A stretch of 26,390 nt of DNA from an uncultured Eubacteriales bacterium (GTDB taxonomy: Bacteria; Bacillota; Clostridia; Oscillospirales; Oscillospiraceae), in the NCBI GenBank assembly GCA_900545805.1, contig URAL01000024.1, positions 1-26,390 on the forward strand. The letters run 5' to 3'. The translations under genes and the position numbers were made by a program. Numbering within the stretch: the stretch's first letter is position 1; each line of letters starts with the position of its first letter. Below, piece after piece: positions 14,716 to 23,027 of this stretch. The notes beneath the pieces are model-generated. The model saw only the letters and a program-made list of their open reading frames with translations, did no database searches and was not told the origin of the DNA.

Positions 14716-15186
14716 GTGCCCAGAAGAGGTAATGTTCCCAAAAGAGAAATTTTACCCGATCCTATGTACAATAGTGTTCTGGTGACAAAGCTCATCAACG
14801 CTATCATGCTGGACGGCAAAAAGGGTGTTGCTCAGAAGGTCGTTTACGACGCTTTTGACATCATCAAGGAAAAGACCGGCAAGGAGCCGCTTGACGCCTT
14901 TACCGAAGCCATGAACAACATCATGCCCAGCCTCGAAGTCAAGGCTCGCCGTGTCGGCGGTGCAACTTATCAGGTTCCTATCGAAGTAAGACCCGCACGC
15001 CGTCAGACTCTCGGTCTTCGCTGGCTGGTCGGCTATGCCCGCAAGCGCGGCGAGAAGACCATGAAGGAGCGTCTGGCAGGCGAGATTATGGATGCCTGCA
15101 ACAACCTCGGCGCATCTGTCAAGAAGCGCGAGGATACCCACAAGATGGCAGACTCCAACAAGGCCTTCGCACACTTCAGATGGTAA
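14716..15186 (+). CDS. rpsG: 30S ribosomal protein S7
   Basis: This encodes 156 residues, the same length as the B. subtilis protein, from a GTG start at 14716. AAGGAGG (14701-14707) precedes it, and the protein begins MPRRGNVPKREILPDP as the family does. The in-frame ATG at 14698 lies upstream of the Shine-Dalgarno and is rejected. S7 nucleates assembly of the 30S head and contacts tRNA in the E site. The conserved LVTKLINAIMLDGKKG, GGATYQVPIEVRPARR and RWLVGYARKRGEKTM segments are present. It is the second gene of the str operon, 18 nt before fusA. Confidence 0.98.
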   Translation: MPRRGNVPKREILPDPMYNSVLVTKLINAIMLDGKKGVAQKVVYDAFDIIKEKTGKEPLDAFTEAMNNIMPSLEVKARRVGGATYQVPIEVRPARRQTLGLRWLVGYARKRGEKTMKERLAGEIMDACNNLGASVKKREDTHKMADSNKAFAHFRW

Positions 15187-15204
15187 TCCTATCAGGAGAA
15201 GATT

Positions 15205-17280
15205 ATGCCAAGACAGTATTCACTTGAAAAAACAAGAAACATCGGTATCATGGCCCACATCGACGCCGGCAAAACTACGACTACCGAGCGTATTCTGTAC
15301 TATACCGGCGTAAACTACAAGATCGGCGAGACCCATGAAGGCACCGCGACCATGGACTGGATGGAGCAGGAGCAGGAGAGAGGCATAACCATCACCTCCG
15401 CGGCTACTACCTGTCACTGGCGCGATACCCGCATCAATATCATTGATACTCCGGGTCACGTTGACTTTACCGTTGAGGTCGAGCGTTCGCTCCGTGTACT
15501 CGACGGATGTGTGACAGTACTGTGTGCCAAGGGCGGCGTTGAGCCGCAGTCCGAAACGGTTTGGAGACAGGCTGATCATTACAACGTACCGCGTATGATA
15601 TACGTCAACAAGATGGATATCATGGGCGCGGACTTCTTTCATGTTCTCGAAATGGTGCATGACAGACTCAAATGTAATGCAGTTCCCATCCAGCTCCCGA
15701 TCGGCGCCGAAGCGGATTTCCGAGGCATAATCGATCTCGTAGAGATGAATGCCCGCATTTATTATGACGATCTCGGCAATGATATGCGTACCGAGGAGAT
15801 TCCGGAGGATATGCGTGATCTCGCTGAGGAATATCACGTAAAAATGCTGGAGGCCATCTCTGACTTCGACGACGAGATAATGATGCTTTATCTCGAAGGC
15901 GAGGAAGTTCCGCAGGATATGATTCGTGCGGCCATCAGAAAGGCGACTTGCGCCGTTAAGATGGTTCCCGTGGTCTGCGGCACATCTTATAAAAACAAAG
16001 GCGTGCAGAAGCTGCTCGATGCTATTGTTGAGTACATGCCCTCACCGCTGGATATTCCCGCTATTAGCGGTACAAACCCCAAGACAGATGAGGAGGAGAC
16101 CCGTGAGGCATCCGACGATGCTCCGTTCTCCGCACTCGCGTTCAAGATCATGACCGACCCCTTTGTCGGACGCCTGAGCTTCTTCCGTGTCTATTCGGGC
16201 ATCGTTGAGGCGGGCAAGACGGTTCTGAACTCGTCTAAGGGTCAGCGCGAGCGTATCGGCAGGATCCTGCTGATGCACGCAAACCACAGAGAGGATCTTT
16301 CCGTTGCGTATTCCGGCGATATAGCTGCCGCGGTCGGACTTAAAAACACCACCACGGGCGATACGCTCTGCGACGAAAAGCATCCGATCATACTTGAATC
16401 CATGGAGTTCCCCGAGCCTGTCATCCGCGTCGCTATTGAGCCCAAGACCAAGGCCGGTCAGGAGAAGATGGCTATCGCGCTTCAGAAGCTTGCCGAGGAG
16501 GATCCCACATTCAAGACCTACACCGACGCAGAGTCGGGTCAGACCATAATCGCCGGTATGGGCGAGCTTCATCTTGAGATTATCGTTGACAGACTTCTGC
16601 GCGAGTTCAAGGTCGAGGCTAACGTCGGCAAGCCGCAGGTATCTTATAAAGAGACCATCACGCGTGAGGCGACCGTCGATACCCGCTATGCCCGTCAGAC
16701 GGGCGGTAAGGGTCAGTTTGCACATTGCAAAATCACAGTTGAACCCAATGAGTCCGGCAAGGGCTATGAGTTTATCAACAAGATCACCGGCGGCGCTATC
16801 CCCAAGGAGTATATTCCCTGTGTCGATCAGGGTATTCAGGGCGCAATGCAGTCGGGTGTGCTTGCGGGCTATCAGGTCGTGGATGTGAAGGTAACGCTCA
16901 TTGACGGCTCGTACCACGAGGTTGATTCGTCGGAAATGGCGTTCAAGATCTGCGGCAGTATGGCATTCAAGGAAGCCTGCGAGAAGGCAGGCCCCACTCT
17001 GCTTGAACCTATTATGAAGGTCGTCGTAACGGCTCCCGATGAGTATATGGGCGACGTTATGGGCGATATAAATGCAAGACGCGGACAGATCGTCGGCTCG
17101 GACATCAGAAACGGTGCCGCAGTCATCGAGGCGAACGTTCCTCTTGCATCCATGTTCGGCTACGCGACCGATCTGAGAAGCAAAACACAGGGTCGTGCAA
17201 CCTACAGCATGGAACCCAGCCATTATGTTGAGCTGCCGAAGAATCTCCAGGAGACTCTTCGCGGCACACGCAAGGGCTGA
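15205..17280 (+). CDS. fusA: Elongation factor G
   Basis: This encodes 691 residues, the normal bacterial EF-G length. The GTPase catalyses tRNA-mRNA translocation and, with RRF, ribosome recycling. Motifs seen: P-loop AHIDAGKT (17-24), switch I RGITITSAATT, DTPGHVDF, and NKMD for guanine recognition. Domain IV GGKGQFAHCKI and domain V DVMGDINARRGQI follow, and the protein ends with LRGTRKG. The start follows AGGAGA. It is the third gene of the operon, between rpsG and tuf. Domain order and length indicate the canonical factor rather than a tetracycline-protection homologue. Confidence 0.98.
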   Translation: MPRQYSLEKTRNIGIMAHIDAGKTTTTERILYYTGVNYKIGETHEGTATMDWMEQEQERGITITSAATTCHWRDTRINIIDTPGHVDFTVEVERSLRVLDGCVTVLCAKGGVEPQSETVWRQADHYNVPRMIYVNKMDIMGADFFHVLEMVHDRLKCNAVPIQLPIGAEADFRGIIDLVEMNARIYYDDLGNDMRTEEIPEDMRDLAEEYHVKMLEAISDFDDEIMMLYLEGEEVPQDMIRAAIRKATCAVKMVPVVCGTSYKNKGVQKLLDAIVEYMPSPLDIPAISGTNPKTDEEETREASDDAPFSALAFKIMTDPFVGRLSFFRVYSGIVEAGKTVLNSSKGQRERIGRILLMHANHREDLSVAYSGDIAAAVGLKNTTTGDTLCDEKHPIILESMEFPEPVIRVAIEPKTKAGQEKMAIALQKLAEEDPTFKTYTDAESGQTIIAGMGELHLEIIVDRLLREFKVEANVGKPQVSYKETITREATVDTRYARQTGGKGQFAHCKITVEPNESGKGYEFINKITGGAIPKEYIPCVDQGIQGAMQSGVLAGYQVVDVKVTLIDGSYHEVDSSEMAFKICGSMAFKEACEKAGPTLLEPIMKVVVTAPDEYMGDVMGDINARRGQIVGSDIRNGAAVIEANVPLASMFGYATDLRSKTQGRATYSMEPSHYVELPKNLQETLRGTRKG

Positions 17281-17336
17281 TAAACCATATAAGCAATTTA
17301 ATCAAATCATCTATTAATTTCACGGAGGTTATTATT

Positions 17337-18539
<1,203 letters not shown>

Positions 18540-18592
18540 TTTCCGAAACCGGCTGAACTGACAAGTTCGTTTATCGTTTAATCGTTTAACAG

Positions 18593-18627
18593 ACAAGCCA
18601 TGAAGCTTTTGCTTCATGGCTTGTTTT
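18593..18627 (+). terminator. Intrinsic terminator of the str operon
   Basis: A perfect 14-bp stem (18593-18606 with 18611-18624, TTTT loop) ends in a T4 run (18624-18627). It lies 53 nt after the tuf stop and directly abuts the stop codon of the convergent minus-strand gene. On the minus strand it has no T-run. Confidence 0.92.
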
Positions 18628-19083
18628 CTACCGTATACCGTGCATAAAGCCGCCGATCTCGGCCGAGTGGATATCTCCGCCGATGACACGTGTTCCCTTG
18701 ACGTACAAGGTGGCGTAAACCGTGCTGTCACAGCCATTGTAGTTTGTTACCGTGTATGTAAACTGCCTGCACTCAAGACCGGCATAGGATGCAAAGTCAT
18801 AGCCCTGACGCGTCTGCATGTCGGCATATTCGCTAACTGCGCCTTCAAAGGTCTTTGGCAGCAGGACGCAGTGCTCCTCCTCGCTGTCTGGATCGAGCTC
18901 CCAGCCGTAGGAGGCGAGATACTTCTCACGCCCCTTGAGCTGTGATACATCAAGCATGTCGCCGGTGCTGAGCAGACTTCGCGGAGACGAGCACAGCACT
19001 ACCGCGGCCGACAGAATAACGCCGAGCATGAGCAGCAGCGCGACCGCACGCCTTTTCGTCAGCTTTAAACTTTTCGTAAACAT
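18628..19083 (-). CDS. DUF4830-like membrane-anchored or secreted protein
   Basis: This encodes 151 residues. A short basic N-terminus is followed by one hydrophobic segment (about 13-31), which is either an uncleaved anchor or a signal peptide. The extracytoplasmic part contains GREKYLASYGWELDPDSEEEHCVLLPKTF split by short linkers, then YADMQTRQGYDFASYAG, VTNYNGCDSTVYATLYV and a VIGGDIHSAEIGGFMHG C-terminus. I recognise these segments from the DUF4830 family of Clostridia. The function is unknown. The start codon has only a weak, distant AAAGG upstream, so a later start is possible but would remove the basic N-terminus. It is monocistronic, convergent with tuf and divergent from the pseudouridine synthase gene. 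Confidence 0.85.
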   Translation of the reverse strand: MFTKSLKLTKRRAVALLLMLGVILSAAVVLCSSPRSLLSTGDMLDVSQLKGREKYLASYGWELDPDSEEEHCVLLPKTFEGAVSEYADMQTRQGYDFASYAGLECRQFTYTVTNYNGCDSTVYATLYVKGTRVIGGDIHSAEIGGFMHGIR

Positions 19084-19106
19084 ATTCGTATATTAACCTT
19101 TTCCTA

Positions 19107-19135
19107 TTCAAAAAATCATTACTTTATGTTATAAT
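19107..19135 (+). promoter_or_regulatory. Promoter of the RsuA-type pseudouridine synthase gene
   Basis: TTCAAA (19107-19112), a 17-nt spacer and TATAAT (19130-19135) preceded by TG form an extended -10 promoter. Transcription would begin near 19142, about 32 nt before the chosen start codon. Confidence 0.75.
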
Positions 19136-19173
19136 TAATTTATATTTAATTCTATGTGGAACAGGGTGCAGAT

Positions 19174-19887
19174 ATGCCGCTTATGCGACTTGACAAGCTG
19201 CTTTCCGAGTGCACGGTGCTCTCTCGAAGCCAACTCAGGCAGATAATAAAAAACGGAAGCGTCAGTGTAGACGGAGCTGCCGTTACGTCTCCCGAGTATA
19301 AGGTAGACAGTGACACTGCGCGTGTCGAGCTTAACGGAAAGCAAGTAAGCTATGAGAGGTTTTGCTACTATATGCTCAATAAGCCGGCCGGCATACTGTC
19401 CGCTACCGATGATAAAAAGCAGAAAACCGTAATTGACCTTTTTCCGGCGGCAATTAGGAAGAAAAATCTGTTTCCGGTCGGCAGACTGGATAAGGACACC
19501 ACGGGTCTTCTCATAATAACCAATGACGGAGATTTCGCCCACAGGGTCATTTCACCCAAATCCGAGATTGTGAAGACCTATCACGCCGTAACGGAAGGCT
19601 GCGTTGACGATGCCGATATCGAGGCTTTTCGGCAGGGAATAGTACTCGCAGACGGAACCCGGTGCCTCCCGGCGGAGCTTGAAAAGCTTCCCGACGGCAG
19701 CTGCCTTGTGCATGTTATGGAGGGGAAATACCATCAGGTAAAGCGTATGCTCGCCTCGCGCGGAAAGCCCGTAACGGCGCTCAAACGCCTGTCGATAGGC
19801 GGCCTTGAGTTGGATAAAAGCCTTCTGCCGGGCGAATTTCGTCAATTGACTGAAAAAGAGTTGTGCAGTGTGAATAAGAAAAAATAA
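19174..19887 (+). CDS. 16S rRNA pseudouridine synthase, RsuA/RluB family
   Basis: This encodes 237 residues from ATG 19174. An S4 RNA-binding domain (about 4-50, RLDKLLSECTVLSRSQLRQ) precedes the catalytic domain. The catalytic domain has LNKPAGILSAT, then VGRLDKDTTGLL with catalytic aspartate D106, and KTYHAVTEG. The C-terminal EGKYHQVKRMLASRG is typical of RsuA. The family isomerises a uridine in rRNA; RsuA modifies 16S position 516, and that target is likely but not proven here. The start is ambiguous: GTG 19156, ATG 19174 and ATG 19183 are all in frame. AGGGTG (19163-19168) supports 19174. It is monocistronic, with its own promoter and terminator-like hairpin downstream. Confidence 0.92.
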   Translation: MPLMRLDKLLSECTVLSRSQLRQIIKNGSVSVDGAAVTSPEYKVDSDTARVELNGKQVSYERFCYYMLNKPAGILSATDDKKQKTVIDLFPAAIRKKNLFPVGRLDKDTTGLLIITNDGDFAHRVISPKSEIVKTYHAVTEGCVDDADIEAFRQGIVLADGTRCLPAELEKLPDGSCLVHVMEGKYHQVKRMLASRGKPVTALKRLSIGGLELDKSLLPGEFRQLTEKELCSVNKKK

Positions 19888-19930
19888 CAAAAAATCGACG
19901 TCATATTTGGTGCTTTTATCAAAACAATTA

Positions 19931-19990
19931 TGCGTTTTTTTGAAAAACGCACAAAAACAATGCGATTTTCTATTGAAAAACGCACAAAAA
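19931..19990. repeat. Two imperfect tandem hairpin repeats before the regulator-ftsEX promoter
   Basis: The unit TGCG-(T/A)TTTT...GAAAAACGCACAAAAA occurs twice. The shared 18-nt string TTGAAAAACGCACAAAAA lies at 19940-19957 and 19973-19990, a 33-bp spacing. Each unit folds: TGCGTTTTT/AAAAACGCA (19931-19951), and TGCG-TTTTC/GAAAA-CGCA with one A-A mismatch (19961-19984). The first could end the upstream gene's transcript. The second overlaps the -35 of the next promoter, so the pair may be a protein-binding site. Confidence 0.6.
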
Positions 19991-20001
19991 AGTATTATCA
20001 T
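19973..20001 (+). promoter_or_regulatory. Promoter of the PucR-like regulator / ftsEX run
   Basis: TTGAAA (19973-19978), a 17-nt spacer and TATCAT (19996-20001) form the promoter. The -35 box is part of the second hairpin repeat at 19961-19990. The leader is about 60 nt and ends with GGGAGG (20051-20056) before ATG 20067. Confidence 0.65.
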
Positions 20002-20066
20002 GTAGAAAGTGTTGAATATTATCTATCGTTAAAATACCCATATGCTTCAGGGGAGGTAAAAAGACG

Positions 20067-21161
20067 ATGTCCAGCAGAATTTTTCAGAGCGTGATAATGC
20101 AGATAAAAGAAGCAACCGACAGATGTATTGGCATCATTGACGATCAGGGCTTTGTCATCACATGCAGCGAGCTGCCGATGATAGGCTCAAGGCTCGATGA
20201 TTTTTCGAGCATGAATTACGATTTTTCCGAGCCTGTGCTTGTAAGCGGTATGCGGACATATAAGGTGCTCAGCAACAGCAGCGGCAAGTTTGACTATGCC
20301 GTGTTCGTCGAGGGCTGCGACGATATGGCGCGTGTTACGTGCATGATGGCGGCCGTTGCCTTTAACGAGGCAAAGATGAATTATGAGGAAAAGTACAATA
20401 AGGCGGCTTTTCTTAAAAATATTATTTCCGACAACATCCTTCCCGGCGATGTTTACGTCAGAACCAAGGAGCTGCACTTTGCTCCGGATGTTCCGCGTGC
20501 GCTGCTGCTTGTGCGTCAGGTTGAGCGCTCGGACGTTGCCAGCGTCGAGGTGCTCCAGAGTCTTTTCCCCGATAAGCAGCATGATTTTGTCATAAGCATA
20601 AACGAGAGCGACATCGTCGTCATAAAAGAACTCCCCGGAGGCGATAACAGCGCCGAAATAAAGGCTATCGCCGAGAGCATAGAGACTGTGCTGCGCAACG
20701 AGCTGCAAATTAAATGCATCATCGGAATCGGAACGACTGCGCGGCATCTGCGCGAGCTTGCCGATCGCTATAAGGAAGCACAGATCGCTATCGATGTCGG
20801 CAGAGTCTTCGATTCCGAAAAGACAATAATAAGCTACGAAAATCTCGGCATCGGCCGTATTATATATCAGCTGCCCACAACGCTTTGCGAGATGTTCCTG
20901 AATGAAGTATTCAAGAAAAACCCGCTCGAGACACTTGATGAGGATACGCTTGAGACGATAAATAAATTCTTTGAGAATAACCTTAATGTCTCAGAGACCA
21001 GCCGCAAGCTGTATGTCCACCGCAACACGCTCGTATACCGCCTTGAGAAGATCAAGAAGATAACGGGCCTTGACCTGCGGGAGTTTGACCATGCCATCGT
21101 CTTCAAGGTGGCAATGATGGTCAAGCAGTATCTTGACTCAGTAAACAGCAACGGGCGCTAA
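20067..21161 (+). CDS. PucR/CdaR-type transcriptional regulator
   Basis: This encodes 364 residues. The N-terminal region (about 1-130) begins with an amphipathic helix and IGIIDDQGFVITCS, which resembles sugar-diacid-recognition or PAS-like sensing segments. The middle (about 145-265) fits the degenerate GGDEF-like domain of this group (IGIGTTARHLRELADRYKEAQIAID). The C-terminus (about 300-352) is the PucR C-terminal helix-turn-helix, with NNLNVSETSRKLYVHRNTLVYRLEKI split by its turns. Such proteins activate or repress genes in response to small molecules; the ligand here is unknown. ATG follows GGGAGG. It is 47 nt upstream of ftsE on the same strand, so it may be co-transcribed with the division genes and control them or itself. 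Confidence 0.87.
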   Translation: MSSRIFQSVIMQIKEATDRCIGIIDDQGFVITCSELPMIGSRLDDFSSMNYDFSEPVLVSGMRTYKVLSNSSGKFDYAVFVEGCDDMARVTCMMAAVAFNEAKMNYEEKYNKAAFLKNIISDNILPGDVYVRTKELHFAPDVPRALLLVRQVERSDVASVEVLQSLFPDKQHDFVISINESDIVVIKELPGGDNSAEIKAIAESIETVLRNELQIKCIIGIGTTARHLRELADRYKEAQIAIDVGRVFDSEKTIISYENLGIGRIIYQLPTTLCEMFLNEVFKKNPLETLDEDTLETINKFFENNLNVSETSRKLYVHRNTLVYRLEKIKKITGLDLREFDHAIVFKVAMMVKQYLDSVNSNGR

Positions 21162-21208
21162 AATTCGCGGGAGGAGAATCCCCAAAATCCTCAGGAGGAA
21201 AATGGCAC

Positions 21209-21901
21209 ATGGTTCAGATGAACAATGTAACAATGGTCTACGACAACAGCGATGTTGCAGCGCTTGATGATTTCAGCCTCACTATAAACGAGGGTGAATT
21301 TGCGTTTCTTGTCGGCCCGTCCGGCTCAGGCAAAACGACAATCATAAAGCTGCTGACCGGTGAGATAATGGCATCGGAGGGTCAGGTTATTGTAAACGGC
21401 TTCGATATGAATAAGCTCAAGCGCCGCAAGATGCCGCAGATGAGAAGAACTCTCGGCGTTATCTTTCAGGACTTCAGGCTTATCGACAAGATGACGGTGT
21501 ATGATAATGTTGCGTTTGCGATGCGCGTTGTCGGAGCGGCGAATAAAGAGATAAAGGATCGCGTACCACGCGTTTTGGAGCTTGTCGGCCTTGAAGGACG
21601 CGAAAAGCGCCTCCCGGCAGAGCTTTCCGGCGGTGAGCAGCAGCGTGTCGCCATAGCGCGCGCCCTGGTCAACAATCCGACCATGATAATAGCCGACGAG
21701 CCGACCGGCAACCTTGATCCCGTGCGCAGTCTTGAGCTTATGCTCCTGCTTGAGAAGATAAACGAGATGGGTACCACGATCCTCGTGGTAACTCACGAAA
21801 AGGAGCTGGTCAACGCCTTCTCAAAGCGCGTTATCGCGATTGACGGCGGCCATCTTATCAGCGACGGAATGGACGGGTACTACAGTTATGAAGTTGAATA
21901 G
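21209..21901 (+). CDS. ftsE: Cell-division ABC transporter ATP-binding protein FtsE
   Basis: This encodes 230 residues. It is the ATPase of the FtsEX complex, which does not transport a solute but transmits a signal across the membrane to peptidoglycan hydrolases at the division site or sidewall. Walker A GPSGSGKT is at 36-43, signature LSGGEQQR at 139-146, Walker B MIIADEP at 159-165 with catalytic E164, and H-loop VVTHEKE near 195. AGGAGG (21193-21198) lies ten nt before ATG 21209. An ATG at 21202 is nearer but out of frame and cannot encode FtsE. The 3' end overlaps ftsX by 14 nt. Confidence 0.96.
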   Translation: MVQMNNVTMVYDNSDVAALDDFSLTINEGEFAFLVGPSGSGKTTIIKLLTGEIMASEGQVIVNGFDMNKLKRRKMPQMRRTLGVIFQDFRLIDKMTVYDNVAFAMRVVGAANKEIKDRVPRVLELVGLEGREKRLPAELSGGEQQRVAIARALVNNPTMIIADEPTGNLDPVRSLELMLLLEKINEMGTTILVVTHEKELVNAFSKRVIAIDGGHLISDGMDGYYSYEVE

Positions 21902-22775
21902 ATACGGATATCTTATAGGTGAGGGCTTCCGGAATATCTTCACCCACGGCTTTATGTCCTTTGCCTCAGTAACGATAATAATTGCCTGCCTTATAGTAAT
22001 GGGCAGCTTTACGCTTCTTGATATAAACGTTAATCAGATAGTTGAGGATATAGGCAATCAAAATCAGATTCTTGCCTATGTTGACGAGGACATGACCGCG
22101 CAGGAGGCAACTGCGCAGATACAGACAAAGCTTGAGGCGCTCGATAATGTTGCAAGCGTCGATTTTGTCAGCCGCAGTGAAGCACGGCAGAACTTTCTTG
22201 AAAAGTATGACAAAAGTCTTATGGAGGGGCTCGACGACGAGGTTTTTCGCCACCGCTTTGTTATACAACTCGTTGACCTCAGCCAGATGGACGTTACAAA
22301 GACGGCTATAGAGAATGTTGATGGTATAGTCAAGGTCAATGCTCCCACGGAGTTTGCCGATAAATTTATTTCCGTGCGCAACGTAATAAGCGTCGTATCG
22401 CTTGTGCTTATTGCGATTCTCGGCTTTGTTTCTCTGTTTATAATGAGCAATACCATAAAGCTTGCGACATACGGACGGCGCGAGGAGATAGCCATCATGA
22501 AAATGGTCGGCGCGTCAAACAGCTTTATTCGCTGTCCCTTCGTCATCGAAGGCTTGGTTTTGGGTATTGTCGGCGGCGGACTTGCATTCCTTGCTCAGTG
22601 GGGCCTGTATAAGGCGCTTGAGACCAAGGTTGCGCAGAGCCTGGCGATATCCTTTGTGCAGATCGTACCGTTTACCGACGTTTGGGCGATAGTGCTCGGC
22701 GCATTTATGGCAGTCGGTATTCTCGTCGGCGCAGTCGGCGGCGTCATAGCGATCAGAAATTACCTCAAGGTGTGA
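21888..22775 (+). CDS. ftsX: Cell-division protein FtsX
   Basis: This encodes 295 residues from ATG 21888, which overlaps the last 14 nt of ftsE and gives translational coupling. The upstream in-frame start at 21840 adds 16 residues foreign to the family. Topology is standard for FtsX: a cytoplasmic N-terminus, TM1 at about 24-44, and an extracellular loop of about 120 residues (45-165) with ILAYVDEDMTAQEA and VSRSEARQNF. TM2 is near 168-190, TM3 near 218-240 and TM4 near 262-288, and the RREEIAIMKMVGAS cytoplasmic motif contacts FtsE. The large loop is the part that binds hydrolase activators in other bacteria. Confidence 0.96.
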   Translation: MKLNRYGYLIGEGFRNIFTHGFMSFASVTIIIACLIVMGSFTLLDINVNQIVEDIGNQNQILAYVDEDMTAQEATAQIQTKLEALDNVASVDFVSRSEARQNFLEKYDKSLMEGLDDEVFRHRFVIQLVDLSQMDVTKTAIENVDGIVKVNAPTEFADKFISVRNVISVVSLVLIAILGFVSLFIMSNTIKLATYGRREEIAIMKMVGASNSFIRCPFVIEGLVLGIVGGGLAFLAQWGLYKALETKVAQSLAISFVQIVPFTDVWAIVLGAFMAVGILVGAVGGVIAIRNYLKV

Positions 22776-22783
22776 TAAAAAGC

Positions 22784-22945
22784 ATGAACAGAAGACTTGT
22801 TGTATCCATATTGGCTATGATACTCGTGCTTACCATGATACTAAGCCTTGTGCTCGCGGTTATCCCCGTAAGCGCGGATGGCTTGGAGCAATGTCCTTAC
22901 AAGGAGATTGCTATGGAGCAGTATGCCGATAAAAACCTGAATTAG
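22784..22945 (+). CDS. Small secreted or membrane-anchored ORF in the ftsEX cluster
   Basis: This encodes 53 residues starting nine nt after the ftsX stop. Residues 1-31 form a classic signal peptide (MNRR, a hydrophobic run to about 27, VSA before the cleavage point). Only 22 residues follow (DGLEQCPYKEIAMEQY, then ADKNLN) with a single cysteine. I do not recognise the mature peptide. Many Clostridia have an EnvC/PcsB/CwlO-like hydrolase or activator beside ftsEX, and ctp-type proteases nearby, so this may be the remnant of such a gene, or a true small peptide. The Shine-Dalgarno is weak (AAGG within ftsX), so translation may depend on coupling. Confidence 0.55.
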   Translation: MNRRLVVSILAMILVLTMILSLVLAVIPVSADGLEQCPYKEIAMEQYADKNLN

Positions 22946-22957
22946 TATTATATATGC

Positions 22958-22988
22958 TTGACTGGCGGCCGTTTCGGCTGCCAGTCAA
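22958..22988 (+). promoter_or_regulatory. Intergenic hairpin between the small ORF and the S41 protease gene
   Basis: A 13-bp stem TTGACTGGCGGCC/GGCTGCCAGTCAA with one G-T wobble and a 5-nt loop (22958-22970 with 22976-22988) starts 12 nt after the stop of the small ORF. No T-run follows, so it is more likely an RNA-processing or stability element than a terminator. Confidence 0.5.
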
Positions 22989-23027
22989 ACGTACTGTTAA
23001 GTGCTGTAAAACAAAAGGAGAGACCGG

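Noticed and set aside
15205..17280. Ribosomal-protection tetracycline resistance gene (tet(M)-like)
   Set aside because: Length, position in the str operon and the standard EF-G motifs and C-terminus identify the housekeeping factor.
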